64,000 nucleotides of DNA from Stenotrophomonas indicatrix (GTDB lineage Bacteria > Pseudomonadota > Gammaproteobacteria > Xanthomonadales > Xanthomonadaceae): NCBI RefSeq assembly GCF_002750975.1, contig NZ_PEJS01000001.1:868001-932000 (forward strand), read 5' to 3'. Both the position numbers and the translations under genes were made by a program. The notes beneath the pieces were generated by a model that worked only from the letters and a program-made list of their open reading frames with translations, was not told where the DNA came from and made no database searches. How positions within the stretch are numbered: the first letter of the stretch is position 1; every line of letters begins with the position of its first letter. Shown here in pieces: positions 7,848 through 16,666 of the stretch.

Positions 7848-8729
7848 TCAGTACAGCGAGCCGGTGTTGACGACCGGCTGCGTGCCGCGGTCCGAGCACA
7901 GCACGGTCAACAGGTTGCTGACCATGTGCGCCTTGCGCTCCTCGTCCAGCTGCACCACGCCGTTTTTCTGCAGCTCGGCCAACGCCATCTCGACCATGCC
8001 GACCGCACCGGCGACGATGCGCGTGCGTGCGGCGATGACCGCATTGGCCTGCTGCCGCTGCAGCATCGCCTGGGCGATTTCAGCGGCGTAGGCGAGGTGG
8101 CTGATGCGCGCATCGATCACCTGCACGCCGGCATCGGCCAGGCGCTCGGCCAGTTCGTTCTTCAGGTGCTGGGAGATCTCGCTGGCATGGCTGCGCAGCG
8201 CCAGCTGGCCGTCCTCGTGCTGGTCATAGGGGTAGCTGGTGGCCATCGCGCGCAGCGCCGATTCGGACTGGATGTGCACGAAGCTCTCGTAGTCGTCCAC
8301 GTTGTAGACCGCTTCGGAGGCATCGACCACCTGCCAGACGATCACCGCAGCGATCTCGATCGGGCTGCCGTCCAGCTCGTTGACCTTCAGCTTGCCGCTC
8401 TCGAAATTGCGCACGCGCTGGCTCACGCGGCGCTTGCTGAAGAAGGGATTGTTCCAGCGCAGGCCGTTGTCCTTGACGGTGCCGACGTACTTGCCGAACA
8501 GGCTGACCACCGCCGCCTGGTTGGGCTGCACGGTGTACAGACCGGCCAGCGCGACCAGCGCCAGCGCAGCGATCAGCAGGCCGGCCAGGATCAGCAGCAC
8601 GTTGGGCGAGCCGGTGCTGGCCTTCGCCGCGACCCCGGCCACGAACAGGGCGCCGCCGGCGAGGGCTACGCCCAGGGACCCGGCGAGCGCGCCCAGGCCG
8701 TTGAGGGAGGATAGCGACTTCTCTTTCAT
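7848..8729 (-). CDS. SPFH/Band 7 domain membrane protein
   Basis: A 293-residue stomatin/prohibitin-like protein and first gene of a six-gene operon. Two hydrophobic segments near the N terminus ([17 protein letters not shown] and [21 protein letters not shown]) anchor it. The SPFH domain (about residues 70-230) includes [40 protein letters not shown] and the [20 protein letters not shown] region. It is followed by the helical part with [20 protein letters not shown] and [24 protein letters not shown] proteins oligomerise into membrane microdomain scaffolds, often with proteases or hydrolases. Here the downstream hydrolase, PH-like protein and VanY-like peptidase are candidate clients. Confidence 0.92.
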   Translation of the reverse strand: MKEKSLSSLNGLGALAGSLGVALAGGALFVAGVAAKASTGSPNVLLILAGLLIAALALVALAGLYTVQPNQAAVVSLFGKYVGTVKDNGLRWNNPFFSKRRVSQRVRNFESGKLKVNELDGSPIEIAAVIVWQVVDASEAVYNVDDYESFVHIQSESALRAMATSYPYDQHEDGQLALRSHASEISQHLKNELAERLADAGVQVIDARISHLAYAAEIAQAMLQRQQANAVIAARTRIVAGAVGMVEMALAELQKNGVVQLDEERKAHMVSNLLTVLCSDRGTQPVVNTGSLY

Positions 8730-8759
8730 GGCGGTACGTCCTTGAGGGTTCGAATTGAA

Positions 8760-8776
8760 GATATCAAAGTGATATC
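8760..8776. promoter_or_regulatory. Candidate RHH operator: two GATATC boxes 11 bp apart
   Basis: Two copies of the self-complementary hexamer gatatc (8760-8765 and 8771-8776) are spaced 11 bp start to start, one helical turn. Both are followed by a, giving gatatcaaagt and gatatcacatt. They lie 31-47 bases upstream of the SPFH start codon in the divergent region shared with purT. Ribbon-helix-helix repressors usually bind such tandem short boxes cooperatively, and the operon encodes one. Binding is inference. Confidence 0.5.
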
Positions 8777-8874
8777 ACATTCGGGCTACCGTTCGTCGGC
8801 TGGGCGTGCCCGGGCACTGCGGCCGGACCGGCTAGAATGCCCACCCGCCTTCACATCGCTGCTGGAACCCCGCC

Positions 8875-10062
8875 ATGGCCAAGCTTGGAACCCCGTTGTC
8901 CCCCTCCGCCACCCGTGTGCTGCTGCTGGGCTCGGGCGAACTTGGCAAGGAAGTGGCCATCGAACTGCAGCGTCTGGGCGTGGAAGTGATCGCTGCCGAC
9001 CGTTACGCCGATGCCCCGGCCATGCAGGTGGCACATCGTTCGCACGTGATCGACATGCTGGACGCGATGGCCCTGCGCCAGTTGATCGCCCAGGAGCAGC
9101 CGCACCTGGTGGTGCCCGAGATCGAGGCGATCCATACCGAGACCCTGGTGCAGCTCGAGCAGGAGCAGAGCCTGCGGGTGATCCCGACCGCGCGTGCTGC
9201 GCGCCTGACCATGGACCGTGAGGGCATCCGCCGCCTGGCCGCCGAGACGCTCGGCCTGCCGACCTCGCCGTACCGCTTTGTCGATACCGAGGCCGAGTAC
9301 CGCGCCGCCGTGGCGGCGATCGGCCTGCCGTGCGTGGTCAAGCCGGTGATGTCGTCCTCGGGCAAGGGCCAGAGCACGCTGCGCAGCGAGGCGGACATCG
9401 CCCCCGCATGGGAATACGCGCAGACCGGTGGCCGTGCCGGCGCCGGCCGCTGCATCGTCGAAGGTTTCATCGACTTCGATTACGAGATCACCCTGCTGAC
9501 CGTACGCCACGCCGCCGGCACGTCGTTCTGCGCGCCGATCGGCCACCTGCAGAAGGAGGGCGACTATCGCGAAAGCTGGCAGCCGCAACCGATGTCGGAC
9601 AAGGCGCTGGCGCGTGCCGAGGAGATCTCGCGCGCGATCACCGATGACCTCGGTGGCTGGGGGCTGTTCGGCGTCGAACTGTTCGTGAAGGGCGACGAGG
9701 TGTGGTTCAGCGAAGTATCACCGCGTCCGCACGATACCGGCCTGGTGACGCTGGTGTCGCAGGAGCTGAGCGAGTTCGCGCTGCATGCGCGGGCCATCCT
9801 CGGCCTGCCGATCCCGGTGATCCGCCAGAGTGGCCCATCGGCCTCGTGCGCGCTGCTGGCGCATGGCGAAGGCGTGCCGTACTTCAACAACGTCGCCGCC
9901 GCACTGCAGGTGCCGGACACCGCCGTGCGCCTGTTCGGCAAGCCGAGCGTGCATGGCCACCGCCGCGTGGGCGTGACCTTGGCGCGCGCGGAATCCATCG
10001 ACGAAGCACGCGCCATCGCGCGTGACGCCGCCGAAGCGATCGGCGTCGAGCTGCGCTCGTAA
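8875..10062 (+). CDS. purT: Formate-dependent phosphoribosylglycinamide formyltransferase 2
   Basis: A 395-residue ATP-grasp enzyme. It makes formyl-GAR from GAR, formate and ATP, the third step of purine synthesis, without folate. Sequence features: an N-terminal nucleotide/GAR-binding fold ([20 protein letters not shown]), the ATP-grasp lid ([18 protein letters not shown]), the [15 protein letters not shown] strand pair, the Mg-ligand segment [20 protein letters not shown] and the C-terminal [20 protein letters not shown]. Length matches E. coli PurT (~392). It is divergent from the SPFH operon and ends just before a long SMAG hairpin. Confidence 0.96.
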   Translation: MAKLGTPLSPSATRVLLLGSGELGKEVAIELQRLGVEVIAADRYADAPAMQVAHRSHVIDMLDAMALRQLIAQEQPHLVVPEIEAIHTETLVQLEQEQSLRVIPTARAARLTMDREGIRRLAAETLGLPTSPYRFVDTEAEYRAAVAAIGLPCVVKPVMSSSGKGQSTLRSEADIAPAWEYAQTGGRAGAGRCIVEGFIDFDYEITLLTVRHAAGTSFCAPIGHLQKEGDYRESWQPQPMSDKALARAEEISRAITDDLGGWGLFGVELFVKGDEVWFSEVSPRPHDTGLVTLVSQELSEFALHARAILGLPIPVIRQSGPSASCALLAHGEGVPYFNNVAAALQVPDTAVRLFGKPSVHGHRRVGVTLARAESIDEARAIARDAAEAIGVELRS

Positions 10063-10065
10063 AAC

Positions 10066-10148
10066 GGTAGCGCCGGGCCATGCCCGGCGGCTTCCCATAG
10101 GGCGCGCGACGCAGCCGGAAAAGCCGCCGGGCATGGCCCGGCGCTATC
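10066..10148. repeat. SMAG inverted dimer between convergent genes
   Basis: Two ggtagcgccgggccatgccc-type units in opposite orientation form a perfect 24-bp stem (10070-10093 with 10121-10144) around a 27-base loop. The element starts four bases after the purT stop codon and ends a few bases before the stop of the convergent exonuclease-fold gene. It probably terminates or protects both transcripts. Confidence 0.85.
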
Positions 10149-10151
10149 GGT

Positions 10152-11357
10152 TTATTTCACATCCACCCATACCAGGTGGTGGTCGCTGCCATCGGCGATC
10201 TTCGCTTCGGCACTCTCATTGGCCGGCCAGAACACGCCGCTGCCGAGGTACTCGAAACCGGTCGAGGGCAGCACGTAGTCCAGGCGCATGGTGCCGGACT
10301 TCGGGCCGAAATCGCCGGTGGCATGGAACGGTGCACCCTTGCGGGTGATGCCCTTGGCCGCATAGGCCAGGCTGGTCTGCTCGGCGCCGATGCTGCGCGG
10401 GGTGGGGTAACGCAGCACGCGGGCGTTCTCGATCAGTTCGACGATCGCCTCGTGGCGGCCATCGCCATCGACCGGATCATTGTTGAGGTCGCCAAGGAGG
10501 ACAAAACGCGCATCCTGGGCCAGGCCGCCGCACTGGCCCTTGTCGTCGCACAGCCACGGCTTGTCACCCTGGGACAGGTATTCCTGCCACAGGCGCAGTT
10601 CGTCATGGTTGCGCGCGGCGTTGCGCTTTTCCGGGCCATCGAACACCGGCGGGGTCGGGTGCGAGACCAGTGCGTGGACCACGCCGGCCGGGGTCTTCAC
10701 CGGTACATCCCAATGCGACTTCGACGACAGCCGCAGCTGCGACCAGATGGTGTCGTTGTAGAAGCTCTTGCCGGTGCGCGGATCGACCGGGCGGATCGCG
10801 CCGGGCATCGCACTCCACTTCAGCAGCTGGAAACTGCGCACCTTGGCTTCGTCGATCGGGTAGCGCGACAGCACCAGCATGCCGTACTGGCCCGGGTGCA
10901 GGCCGTAGCCCCAGGCGTCGTTGCCGCGGCCACGGCCTTCGCCGCCGACCACGCCGTTGTTGTCCAGGTCCAGGCCACTGGGCACGCCGGTGTTCACCGG
11001 CGCCAGGTAGCGGTAGGCGAAGTGCAGCGGCTTGCCGCCACCGGGCTGGGCCACTTCCAGGTAGCGCTTCTGGAACAGGTCGGCGGCACGATGGGCGTCA
11101 TCGAAGTCGAACTCGTTCAGCAGCACCAGGTCAGGGCGCGCCTGCTGCAGTACCGCGGCGATCTTGCGCGCATGTTCGCTGTCGCCTTCCAGCTCGGCGA
11201 TCAGGCCGCCGGCTTCGTCCGAATACAGCGAGGTGTTGTAGGTGGCCAGGCGCAGCGCTGCAGACGGTTTTTCGGTCATCGCGGGGGACGTGGCGAAGGC
11301 GGGAGCGGCGGCGCCACAGAGCAGGGCCAGGCCGAGAATCAGGGGTTTGGCGTTCAT
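10152..11357 (-). CDS. Exported endonuclease/exonuclease/phosphatase-fold protein
   Basis: A 401-residue secreted protein with a signal peptide (LILGLALLCGAAAPAFATSP). The EEP fold shows in LRLATYNTSLY (first strand with N), LVLLNEFDFDD (metal-binding E), RYPIDEAKVRSF, VLLGDLNNDPVDGDG (D-x-N catalytic pair) and the C-terminal DGSDHHLVWVDVK, with the catalytic histidine. Known relatives cleave phosphodiesters in nucleic acids or lipids (DNase I, sphingomyelinase). The loop insertions are long and the substrate cannot be read from sequence. It is a single gene; its start overlaps no neighbour. Confidence 0.88.
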   Translation of the reverse strand: MNAKPLILGLALLCGAAAPAFATSPAMTEKPSAALRLATYNTSLYSDEAGGLIAELEGDSEHARKIAAVLQQARPDLVLLNEFDFDDAHRAADLFQKRYLEVAQPGGGKPLHFAYRYLAPVNTGVPSGLDLDNNGVVGGEGRGRGNDAWGYGLHPGQYGMLVLSRYPIDEAKVRSFQLLKWSAMPGAIRPVDPRTGKSFYNDTIWSQLRLSSKSHWDVPVKTPAGVVHALVSHPTPPVFDGPEKRNAARNHDELRLWQEYLSQGDKPWLCDDKGQCGGLAQDARFVLLGDLNNDPVDGDGRHEAIVELIENARVLRYPTPRSIGAEQTSLAYAAKGITRKGAPFHATGDFGPKSGTMRLDYVLPSTGFEYLGSGVFWPANESAEAKIADGSDHHLVWVDVK

Positions 11358-11395
11358 GGGCCATATTGTGCACCTGGCCCGGTGTCAGTGGTTTG

Positions 11396-12151
11396 TCAGC
11401 GTCCGTCCAGTTCGTCATCGAAATCATGCCAGCGGCGGCCATCGTAGGCCTCCAGCGGGCGATAGCGCCGCTTGTAGTCCATCTTCTGGTGCTCGCGTAT
11501 CCAGTAGCCCAGGTACAGATGTGGCAGGCCCTCGCGGCGGGCCCACTCCAGCTGCTGCAGGATCGCGAACGTGCCCAGCCCGCGCGCGGCATGGGCGGGG
11601 TCGAAGAAGGTATAGACCGCCGACAGCCCGTGCTCGGTCACATCGGTTACCGCCACGCCCAGCAGCTGGCTGGGCTGCCCGTCGTGGCCGGGCAGGCGCA
11701 TTTCCATGAAGCGCGTGTGCGACCAGCTGCCGATCAGGAACTGTTCGAACTCGTGCGGGCCGTGGTCGTCCATGCCGCCCTTGGCATGACGATGCACCAG
11801 GTAGCGGTGGTACAGCTCGAACAGATCCTCGCGTGGCATGGCCGCGGTGATGCGCACTTCCAGATCGGCATTGCGGGCGGCGCAGCGGCGCTGGCTGCGA
11901 TCCGGGGCGAAGCGGGCCACCGGAATGCGCACGGCGACGCAGGCGTGGCAGTTCGCACAATGCGGGCGATAGACCAGATCACCGCTGCGTCGGAAGCCCC
12001 AGCTCAGGGCCAGCGGGTACAGCCCGCCGAGGCGACGGTCCTGCGGGTCCAGCACCAGGTCGCGTGCAACCCGGTCCGGCCAGTACCCGCAGGGGTGCTC
12101 GCCGGTCTGGAACAGTCGCAGTTCGTCGTCTCTGTCGCCGTGTCTCGCCAT
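11396..12151 (-). CDS. bpt: Aspartate/glutamate leucyltransferase (leucyl-tRNA--protein transferase)
   Basis: A 251-residue cytoplasmic enzyme of the ATE/Bpt family. It transfers leucine from Leu-tRNA to N-terminal Asp or Glu of proteins and so feeds the N-degron pathway to ClpS-ClpAP. The N-terminal domain carries [11 protein letters not shown] and the [14 protein letters not shown] cysteine cluster. The C-terminal GNAT-like domain has [39 protein letters not shown] and [20 protein letters not shown], all highly conserved. The ATG at [20 protein letters not shown] gives the family length; the frame is open 25 codons further but without homology-like sequence. Confidence 0.93.
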   Translation of the reverse strand: MARHGDRDDELRLFQTGEHPCGYWPDRVARDLVLDPQDRRLGGLYPLALSWGFRRSGDLVYRPHCANCHACVAVRIPVARFAPDRSQRRCAARNADLEVRITAAMPREDLFELYHRYLVHRHAKGGMDDHGPHEFEQFLIGSWSHTRFMEMRLPGHDGQPSQLLGVAVTDVTEHGLSAVYTFFDPAHAARGLGTFAILQQLEWARREGLPHLYLGYWIREHQKMDYKRRYRPLEAYDGRRWHDFDDELDGR

Positions 12152-12307
12152 GGGCACAGCATAGCTCCAGCCTGTCGCAATGGCGGCGACTGTCCGCCGG
12201 ATGAATGGAATGGGCGGCTGCGTCAACCGGGGGCGTGGTCAGGCGTTGTTGTCCTCCGAGGGTGAGGTGTTCACCCCGATGCCAATCCCATTCCCAGGAG
12301 TGACCCC

Positions 12308-12871
12308 ATGATCCGTACCCCCCTGCTGCTGGCCCTGCTGCTCGGCACCTCCGCGACCGGCATTGCCTTGGCTGCCGACACCCCGGCTGCACCGGCGCAG
12401 CGTTCGGCCAAGCTGGATACCAATGGCGACGGCGTCATCGACCGCAGCGAAGCGGCGGCCAACCCGCGCCTGGCCGCAAAGTTCGACGAGCTGGACAAGA
12501 ACAAGGACGGCAAGCTCTCGCGTGATGAGCTGCCGCGCTGGAAGCATGGCCGCCACGGTGGTCGCGGCGGCGAGCGCTGGGCCAAGCTGGACACGAACAA
12601 CGATGGCCGCATCAGCCGTGACGAAGCCAAGGCCGATCCGCGCCTGGCCGAGCGTTTCGACCAGCTCGACCTCAACAAGGATGGCTACCTGGACAAGGCC
12701 GACCGCGAGCTGCGCATGAAGCAGCATCGTGACGCTTGGTTCGCCGCGGCCGATACCAACAAGGATGGCCAGCTGAGCAAGACCGAGTTCGACGCCGCCA
12801 AGGGCCCGATGCACGGTGGCCCGCGCCACGGCGGCCCCCGTGACGCCGCCGCGCCGAAGCCGCAGCGCTGA
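12308..12871 (+). CDS. Secreted EF-hand calcium-binding protein
   Basis: A 187-residue exported protein with a signal peptide (MIRTPLLLALLLGTSATGIA, then LAA). It has five canonical EF-hand loops: DTNGDGVIDRSE, DKNKDGKLSRDE, DTNNDGRISRDE, DLNKDGYLDKAD and DTNKDGQLSKTE. All have D at positions 1, 3 or N, and 5, and four end in E at position 12. The C terminus is rich in Gly, His, Pro and Arg (MHGGPRHGGPRDAA). It is probably a periplasmic calcium or metal buffer or sensor. A GGAG ribosome site precedes the ATG. It is convergent with the sigma-factor fusion gene. Confidence 0.9.
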   Translation: MIRTPLLLALLLGTSATGIALAADTPAAPAQRSAKLDTNGDGVIDRSEAAANPRLAAKFDELDKNKDGKLSRDELPRWKHGRHGGRGGERWAKLDTNNDGRISRDEAKADPRLAERFDQLDLNKDGYLDKADRELRMKQHRDAWFAAADTNKDGQLSKTEFDAAKGPMHGGPRHGGPRDAAAPKPQR

Positions 12872-12891
12872 TTTTCAATGCAGTGATCGAC

Positions 12892-12920
12892 GACAACGCC
12901 GGCGCACTGCCGGCGTTGTC
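12892..12920. terminator. Hairpin between convergent genes
   Basis: A perfect 12-bp stem (gacaacgccggc / gccggcgttgtc) with a five-base loop lies 21 bp after the EF-hand stop and directly abuts the stop of the convergent gene. There is no T-run on either side, so it is a weak or Rho-assisted bidirectional terminator at best. Confidence 0.6.
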
Positions 12921-12922
12921 CG

Positions 12923-14140
12923 TTACAGGCGGCCGCTGAGCGTCATCGTGTAGGCCAGGGCACCGATGACGATCAGGTTCACCGCCATCATGCCGGTCAG
13001 GCCGTACATGGATTCGTACTTCCAGTTGATCCCGTTACGCCCACGCCGGGCTGCATCACGCGCGAGCAGCGGCGCCATGATTCGCCGCAGCGTCACCAGG
13101 CACTGGTAGTTGACCACCACCAGGCCCAGTGCCAGCACCAGCAGCTGCGCCCACATCGGCGCCTGCAGCAGCACGGTGAACAGGATGGCCAGGCACCAGC
13201 CCAGGCTGGTGCCGGTGCTGAGGTTGACGAAGCGGCGGACCTGGACCTGCTCGGCACCGGTCTCTGCGTAGGACAGCAGGAAACGCCCACCGAGATAGCT
13301 GCCGAGCGCGCCACCGACGACGCCACCGATGATCGCGGCCCAGCTTGACGCAGGCAGCATCTGCAGCTGGCCCAGCGTGGCGGTCAACGAGCCGAGCGCG
13401 GTGCCGCCGGCAGCGCTGGCGCCACCGAGGCCGAGCTTGCTGCCACCCACGCCGACGCCGGTTCCCAGCAGGATCGCCGCGCTGGCGGTGCCGGGCGCGG
13501 CGATCATCACCATCGACACTACTGCCGTTGCGAACGCAGCACTCGGTGCGGTGCTGCGTGCGAATTCACCGAAGCGCTGCAGCAGGCCCTCGCGCACCTG
13601 CGCACGGGCACGTGACAGGCGCTTGCGTACCGCCGCGTCGCTCAGCCCGAGCAGGTCGGCCACCTGCTGCGAATGCTGGCCCTCGCGGTAATACAACAGC
13701 AGGACTTCGCGGCTGTCGGCGGGCAGGGCAGAGATGATGTCTTCGGCAGCGATTTCCTCTTCCAGCCGCTGCAGGCGGTCGGCCACGCCCGGGGTCGGAT
13801 CCGCAGCCATGGTCAGCGCCACTTCGGCAGCCTCGCCGCTCAGCGGTCGGCCACGTTGTGCGCGCAGCCAGTCGCGGGCGAGGTTGCGGGTGATCTGCCG
13901 CAGCCAGGGCAGGAAGCTGCTCGCGCTGCGCAGCTGATGCAGCTGCTGCCAGCCCTTCACGAACGCTTCCTGGGCGATGTCCTCGCTGGCCTGGCGGTCG
14001 CCGGTGATGGCCAGGGCGATGGCGGTGACCGTGTTCTGGCAGGCCAGCACGATGCGGCCATAGGCATGCTGGCAACCGCCGCTGGCGGCCGGCAGTTCGC
14101 GTTCCAGGGTTTCGTCGATGCTTGCGGCGAAGATCGTCAT
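12923..14140 (-). CDS. ECF-type RNA polymerase sigma factor fused to a membrane domain
   Basis: A 405-residue protein. Residues ~20-190 are a sigma70/ECF module. Region 2 has DRQASEDIAQEAFVKGWQQL and FLPWLRQITRNLARDWLRAQ. Region 4 has LPADSREVLLLYYREGQHSQ and VADLLGLSDAAVRKRLSRAR. From ~200 on it is hydrophobic, with about six membrane segments (FATAVVSMVMIAAPGTASAA, AAIIGGVVGGALGSYLGG, LGWCLAILFTVLLQAPMWA, LLVLALGLVVVNY and MMAVNLIVIGALAYTM). No frameshift is visible. The ATG at MTIFAASID has GCAGGAG upstream; the frame is open much further 5' but into repeat DNA. A membrane-tethered sigma could be released by proteolysis or act as its own anti-sigma. Regulon unknown. Confidence 0.82.
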   Translation of the reverse strand: MTIFAASIDETLERELPAASGGCQHAYGRIVLACQNTVTAIALAITGDRQASEDIAQEAFVKGWQQLHQLRSASSFLPWLRQITRNLARDWLRAQRGRPLSGEAAEVALTMAADPTPGVADRLQRLEEEIAAEDIISALPADSREVLLLYYREGQHSQQVADLLGLSDAAVRKRLSRARAQVREGLLQRFGEFARSTAPSAAFATAVVSMVMIAAPGTASAAILLGTGVGVGGSKLGLGGASAAGGTALGSLTATLGQLQMLPASSWAAIIGGVVGGALGSYLGGRFLLSYAETGAEQVQVRRFVNLSTGTSLGWCLAILFTVLLQAPMWAQLLVLALGLVVVNYQCLVTLRRIMAPLLARDAARRGRNGINWKYESMYGLTGMMAVNLIVIGALAYTMTLSGRL

Positions 14141-14210
14141 GGCGGCGGGCTCCTGCAGGGATTGTGTCCCATGACGGAGCCGCGCGCCCGATGTGACCGG
14201 TTCGCGTCCC

Positions 14211-14282
14211 GGTAGCGCCGGGCCATGCCCGGCGGCGTTTCTGTCAGGCCGCTGCGCTCGCCGGGCATGGCCCGGCGTTACC
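14211..14282. repeat. SMAG inverted dimer
   Basis: Left unit ggtagcgccgggccatgccc (14211 on) and right unit cgccgggcatggcccggcgt (to 14282) are inverted around ~25 bases. It lies between the start of the sigma-fusion gene and the stop of the DUF2007 gene, both on the minus strand, so it probably ends the DUF2007/tesB transcript. Confidence 0.82.
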
Positions 14283-14288
14283 TGCGCG

Positions 14289-14798
14289 TTACGTGGACGG
14301 CTGGATGCGGACCCGCACTTCCTCTTCTTCCGGCGGTGCCGGTGCGGTCGGCTGTGCTTGCTGCGGCTGTGCCTGCGGGGCGGGCACCGGCGCGGTTGGG
14401 GCAGGGGCACCGCGATGGCGCAGGCCGATCACCAGCGCCACCCCGGCGATCACCACCAGCAGGGCAATGCGGATGCGCCAGGCCCAGCCACGACCACCGG
14501 CACTTTCCTGCACATCATCGCGGAAGGCGAATTCGGCGGTCGGGTGGTCACGACGGGTGGTGTCGAGCAGTCGGGCGTCGCGCAGGATTTCGCGCGCACG
14601 CGGCTGGTCGTCGGCGCGCACGACCCACACCGCAGGGTAGGCGCCTGCATTGCCCAGGTCGGTATAGCTGAACTGACCCCGGCGACGGGTCTTGTACGAG
14701 CGTCCGTTGGTGACCTTCACCTGGATGTCGTGGCTGCGCAGGAGCTCGGCCACGCCTTCCACGGTTTCCACGCGCTGGCTGCTGAAAATCTGACGCAT
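14289..14798 (-). CDS. DUF2007-type protein with C-terminal membrane helix
   Basis: A 169-residue protein. The N-terminal ~75 residues resemble DUF2007 signal-transducing proteins: MRQIFSSQRVETVEGVAELL, then AVWVVRADDQPRAREILRDA. One transmembrane helix (IRIALLVVIAGVALVIGL) follows, then a low-complexity Pro/Ala/Gln tail ending in an acidic EEEEV stretch. Homologues in xanthomonads are often labelled pathogenicity-like protein, without functional proof as far as I know. It starts three bases after the tesB stop codon, so the two are co-transcribed. Confidence 0.72.
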   Translation of the reverse strand: MRQIFSSQRVETVEGVAELLRSHDIQVKVTNGRSYKTRRRGQFSYTDLGNAGAYPAVWVVRADDQPRAREILRDARLLDTTRRDHPTAEFAFRDDVQESAGGRGWAWRIRIALLVVIAGVALVIGLRHRGAPAPTAPVPAPQAQPQQAQPTAPAPPEEEEVRVRIQPST

Positions 14799-14801
14799 CG
14801 G

Positions 14802-15701
14802 TCAATCCTTGGCCGGCACGGCGGCCGCTGCTGCCTGGTCCGGAACCACGCGGATCAAGCCTTCCTGGGCGGTGCTGGCAACCAGCACGCCATCACGGGT
14901 GAAGAACTGGCCGCGGGCCAGGCCGCGCGAATCCTGCGCACTGGGGCTGTCCAGCGAGTACAGCAGCCAATCGTCGGCGCGGAACGGGCGGTGGAACCAG
15001 ATCGCGTGGTCCAGCGAGGCCATCTGCACGTGCGGATGGTAGTAGCTGATGCCGTGCGGGAAGGTCGCCGTGCCCAGCAGGTGGAAGTCCGACGCGTAGG
15101 CCAGCAGTGCCTGGTGCAGCTCGGGAGCATCGCCCACGCGCTCGCTCAGGCGCAGCCAGACCTGGTGGTAGGGCGGGCGCTTGGGCGGGTTCAGTTCATC
15201 GCGGGGATACACATGGCGGAACTCGAACGGACCGCCGCGCGACAGCCAGCGCTGCACCTTGATCGGCAGGCGCTCAAGCACCTCCGCCGGCAAGGGGCGG
15301 TTCGGTTCGATGTCTTCCGGTTGCGGCACTTCGGGCATCTTGTGCTGGTGCTCGGCACCGGATTCGGCCTGCTGGAACGAGGCCGCGCAGAAGAAGATCA
15401 CCTTGCCATGCTGGATGGCGGTCACCCGGCGTACCGAGAAGCTGCCACCGTCGCGGGTACGGTCGACGTCGTAGACGATCGGATGGTCGATGTTGCCGGC
15501 GCGGAGGAAATAGGCGTGCAGCGAGTGCACATGGCGACCATTGTCGACCGTGGCCTGCGCAGCCGCCAGGGCCTGGCCCAGCACCTGCCCGCCGAACACG
15601 TACTTGGTACCGATGTCGCGGCTCTGGCCGCGGAACAGGTTGTCCTCCAGCCGCTCCAGGGTGAGCAGATCGATCAGCTCGGAGACGACGGGTTCGGGCA
15701 T
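14802..15701 (-). CDS. tesB: Acyl-CoA thioesterase II
   Basis: A 299-residue double hot-dog thioesterase that hydrolyses medium- and long-chain acyl-CoA. Conserved segments: LERLEDNLFRGQSRDIGTKY, VFGGQVLGQALAAAQATV, VHSLHAYFLRAGNIDHPIVY, then in the second hot-dog ASDFHLLGTATFPHG, MASLDHAIWFHRPFRADDWL and SRGLARGQFFTRDGVLVAST. The aspartate of LDHAIWFHR with downstream S/T and Q matches the TesB catalytic set. The ATG at MPEPVVSELIDLL fits family length; the frame extends 49 codons upstream into repeat DNA. It is first in a pair with the DUF2007 gene. Confidence 0.94.
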   Translation of the reverse strand: MPEPVVSELIDLLTLERLEDNLFRGQSRDIGTKYVFGGQVLGQALAAAQATVDNGRHVHSLHAYFLRAGNIDHPIVYDVDRTRDGGSFSVRRVTAIQHGKVIFFCAASFQQAESGAEHQHKMPEVPQPEDIEPNRPLPAEVLERLPIKVQRWLSRGGPFEFRHVYPRDELNPPKRPPYHQVWLRLSERVGDAPELHQALLAYASDFHLLGTATFPHGISYYHPHVQMASLDHAIWFHRPFRADDWLLYSLDSPSAQDSRGLARGQFFTRDGVLVASTAQEGLIRVVPDQAAAAAVPAKD

Positions 15702-15774
15702 GTCGTTCAAGGGGGCGGCCACAGCGATGAAAGAGGGGTCGATTATACCGGTGTAGGCCGGATGCCCCATCTTC

Positions 15775-15852
15775 GGTAGTGCCGGCCGCTGGCCGGCATC
15801 CGCAGGCGTCCCGGAAGGATCGCCAGGCTGCCGGCCAGCGGCCGGCACTACC
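15775..15852. repeat. SMAG-variant inverted dimer
   Basis: A second sequence class of the same repeat style: ggtagtgccggccgctggcc at the left and ccggccagcggccggcacta(cc) at the right. They are inverted around ~28 bases and form a stem of more than 20 bp. It lies just after the stop of the enoyl-CoA hydratase-like gene and upstream of tesB, both on the minus strand. Confidence 0.82.
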
Positions 15853-15854
15853 GT

Positions 15855-16631
15855 TTACTTGCCGAGACGCGCCGCCAGTGCCTGCAGTGCGTTCTGCGCA
15901 TCCGGGGCGAACCAGGCCTCGACGAAGCGGTCGAGCTGGATCAGGTCCGGATGCAGGGCGTCGTGCAGCTCGGCGCGGGCGATGGCACGGGTCAGCAGCA
16001 TCGGCTGCCGCGGCTGCTTCAGCAGGTCCTGCAGCCAGGCCACCGCACGGGCCGCCACCAGTTCGCCATCCACCAGTTCGTCGACCAGGCCGATCTGCAG
16101 CGCCTGTTCGGCCGGTACCAGCGCGCCGGTGGCCAGCAGCACGCTGGAACGGTGCGCCCCCACGGCACGGCGCAGCAGGCGCTGGATGCCTTCCGGTGCG
16201 ATCAGGCCGACCTGCACTTCGTTCAGGCCGATGGCATACGGGCGCGCCGGATCGGCACTTCGTGCCATCACCCGGTAGTCGCAGCACAGGGCCAGCACGC
16301 AGCCGCCCGCCGGTGCATGGCCGGTGATCGCCGCAACCACCGGGATGCGGCTCTCGGCCAGCGTGCGTACCGCGCCGAAGAACGCGTTCCAGGTGTCCAG
16401 CAGCTTGTGCTTGTCATCGCCATGCGAGAGCAGGTGCGGCACGTCCATGCCGCCTGTGAAGATGCGCTCGCTGCCGGACAGCACGATGCCGTGCGCGTCC
16501 TCGGCCATCGCCAGTTCGATGGCATGGATCAACTGCCGGCACAGCTCGGTGTCCAGTGCATTGACCGGCGGCCGCGCCAGCCGCAGTTCGCGGATGGGGC
16601 CATGGTTGATCACCTCGATGAGCGTCGTCAT
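15855..16631 (-). CDS. Enoyl-CoA hydratase/isomerase family protein
   Basis: A 258-residue crotonase-fold protein. The oxyanion-hole segments are visible: SGSERIFTGGMDVPHLLSHG (first backbone NH loop) and VAAITGHAPAGGCVLALCCD (second). IGLNEVQVGLIAPEGIQRLL follows. The residues at the hydratase glutamate positions are not clearly conserved; one site has E in LNEVQVGL. Specificity (hydratase, isomerase or other) is therefore open. It starts at MTTLIEVINHG; the frame is open 30 codons further but overlaps the divergent copper-chaperone start. Divergent with the PCuAC gene by 35 bp. Confidence 0.85.
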   Translation of the reverse strand: MTTLIEVINHGPIRELRLARPPVNALDTELCRQLIHAIELAMAEDAHGIVLSGSERIFTGGMDVPHLLSHGDDKHKLLDTWNAFFGAVRTLAESRIPVVAAITGHAPAGGCVLALCCDYRVMARSADPARPYAIGLNEVQVGLIAPEGIQRLLRRAVGAHRSSVLLATGALVPAEQALQIGLVDELVDGELVAARAVAWLQDLLKQPRQPMLLTRAIARAELHDALHPDLIQLDRFVEAWFAPDAQNALQALAARLGK

Positions 16632-16666
16632 GCTGCGGGTCTCGTTGCGAAGAAGGAACCTGGGCG

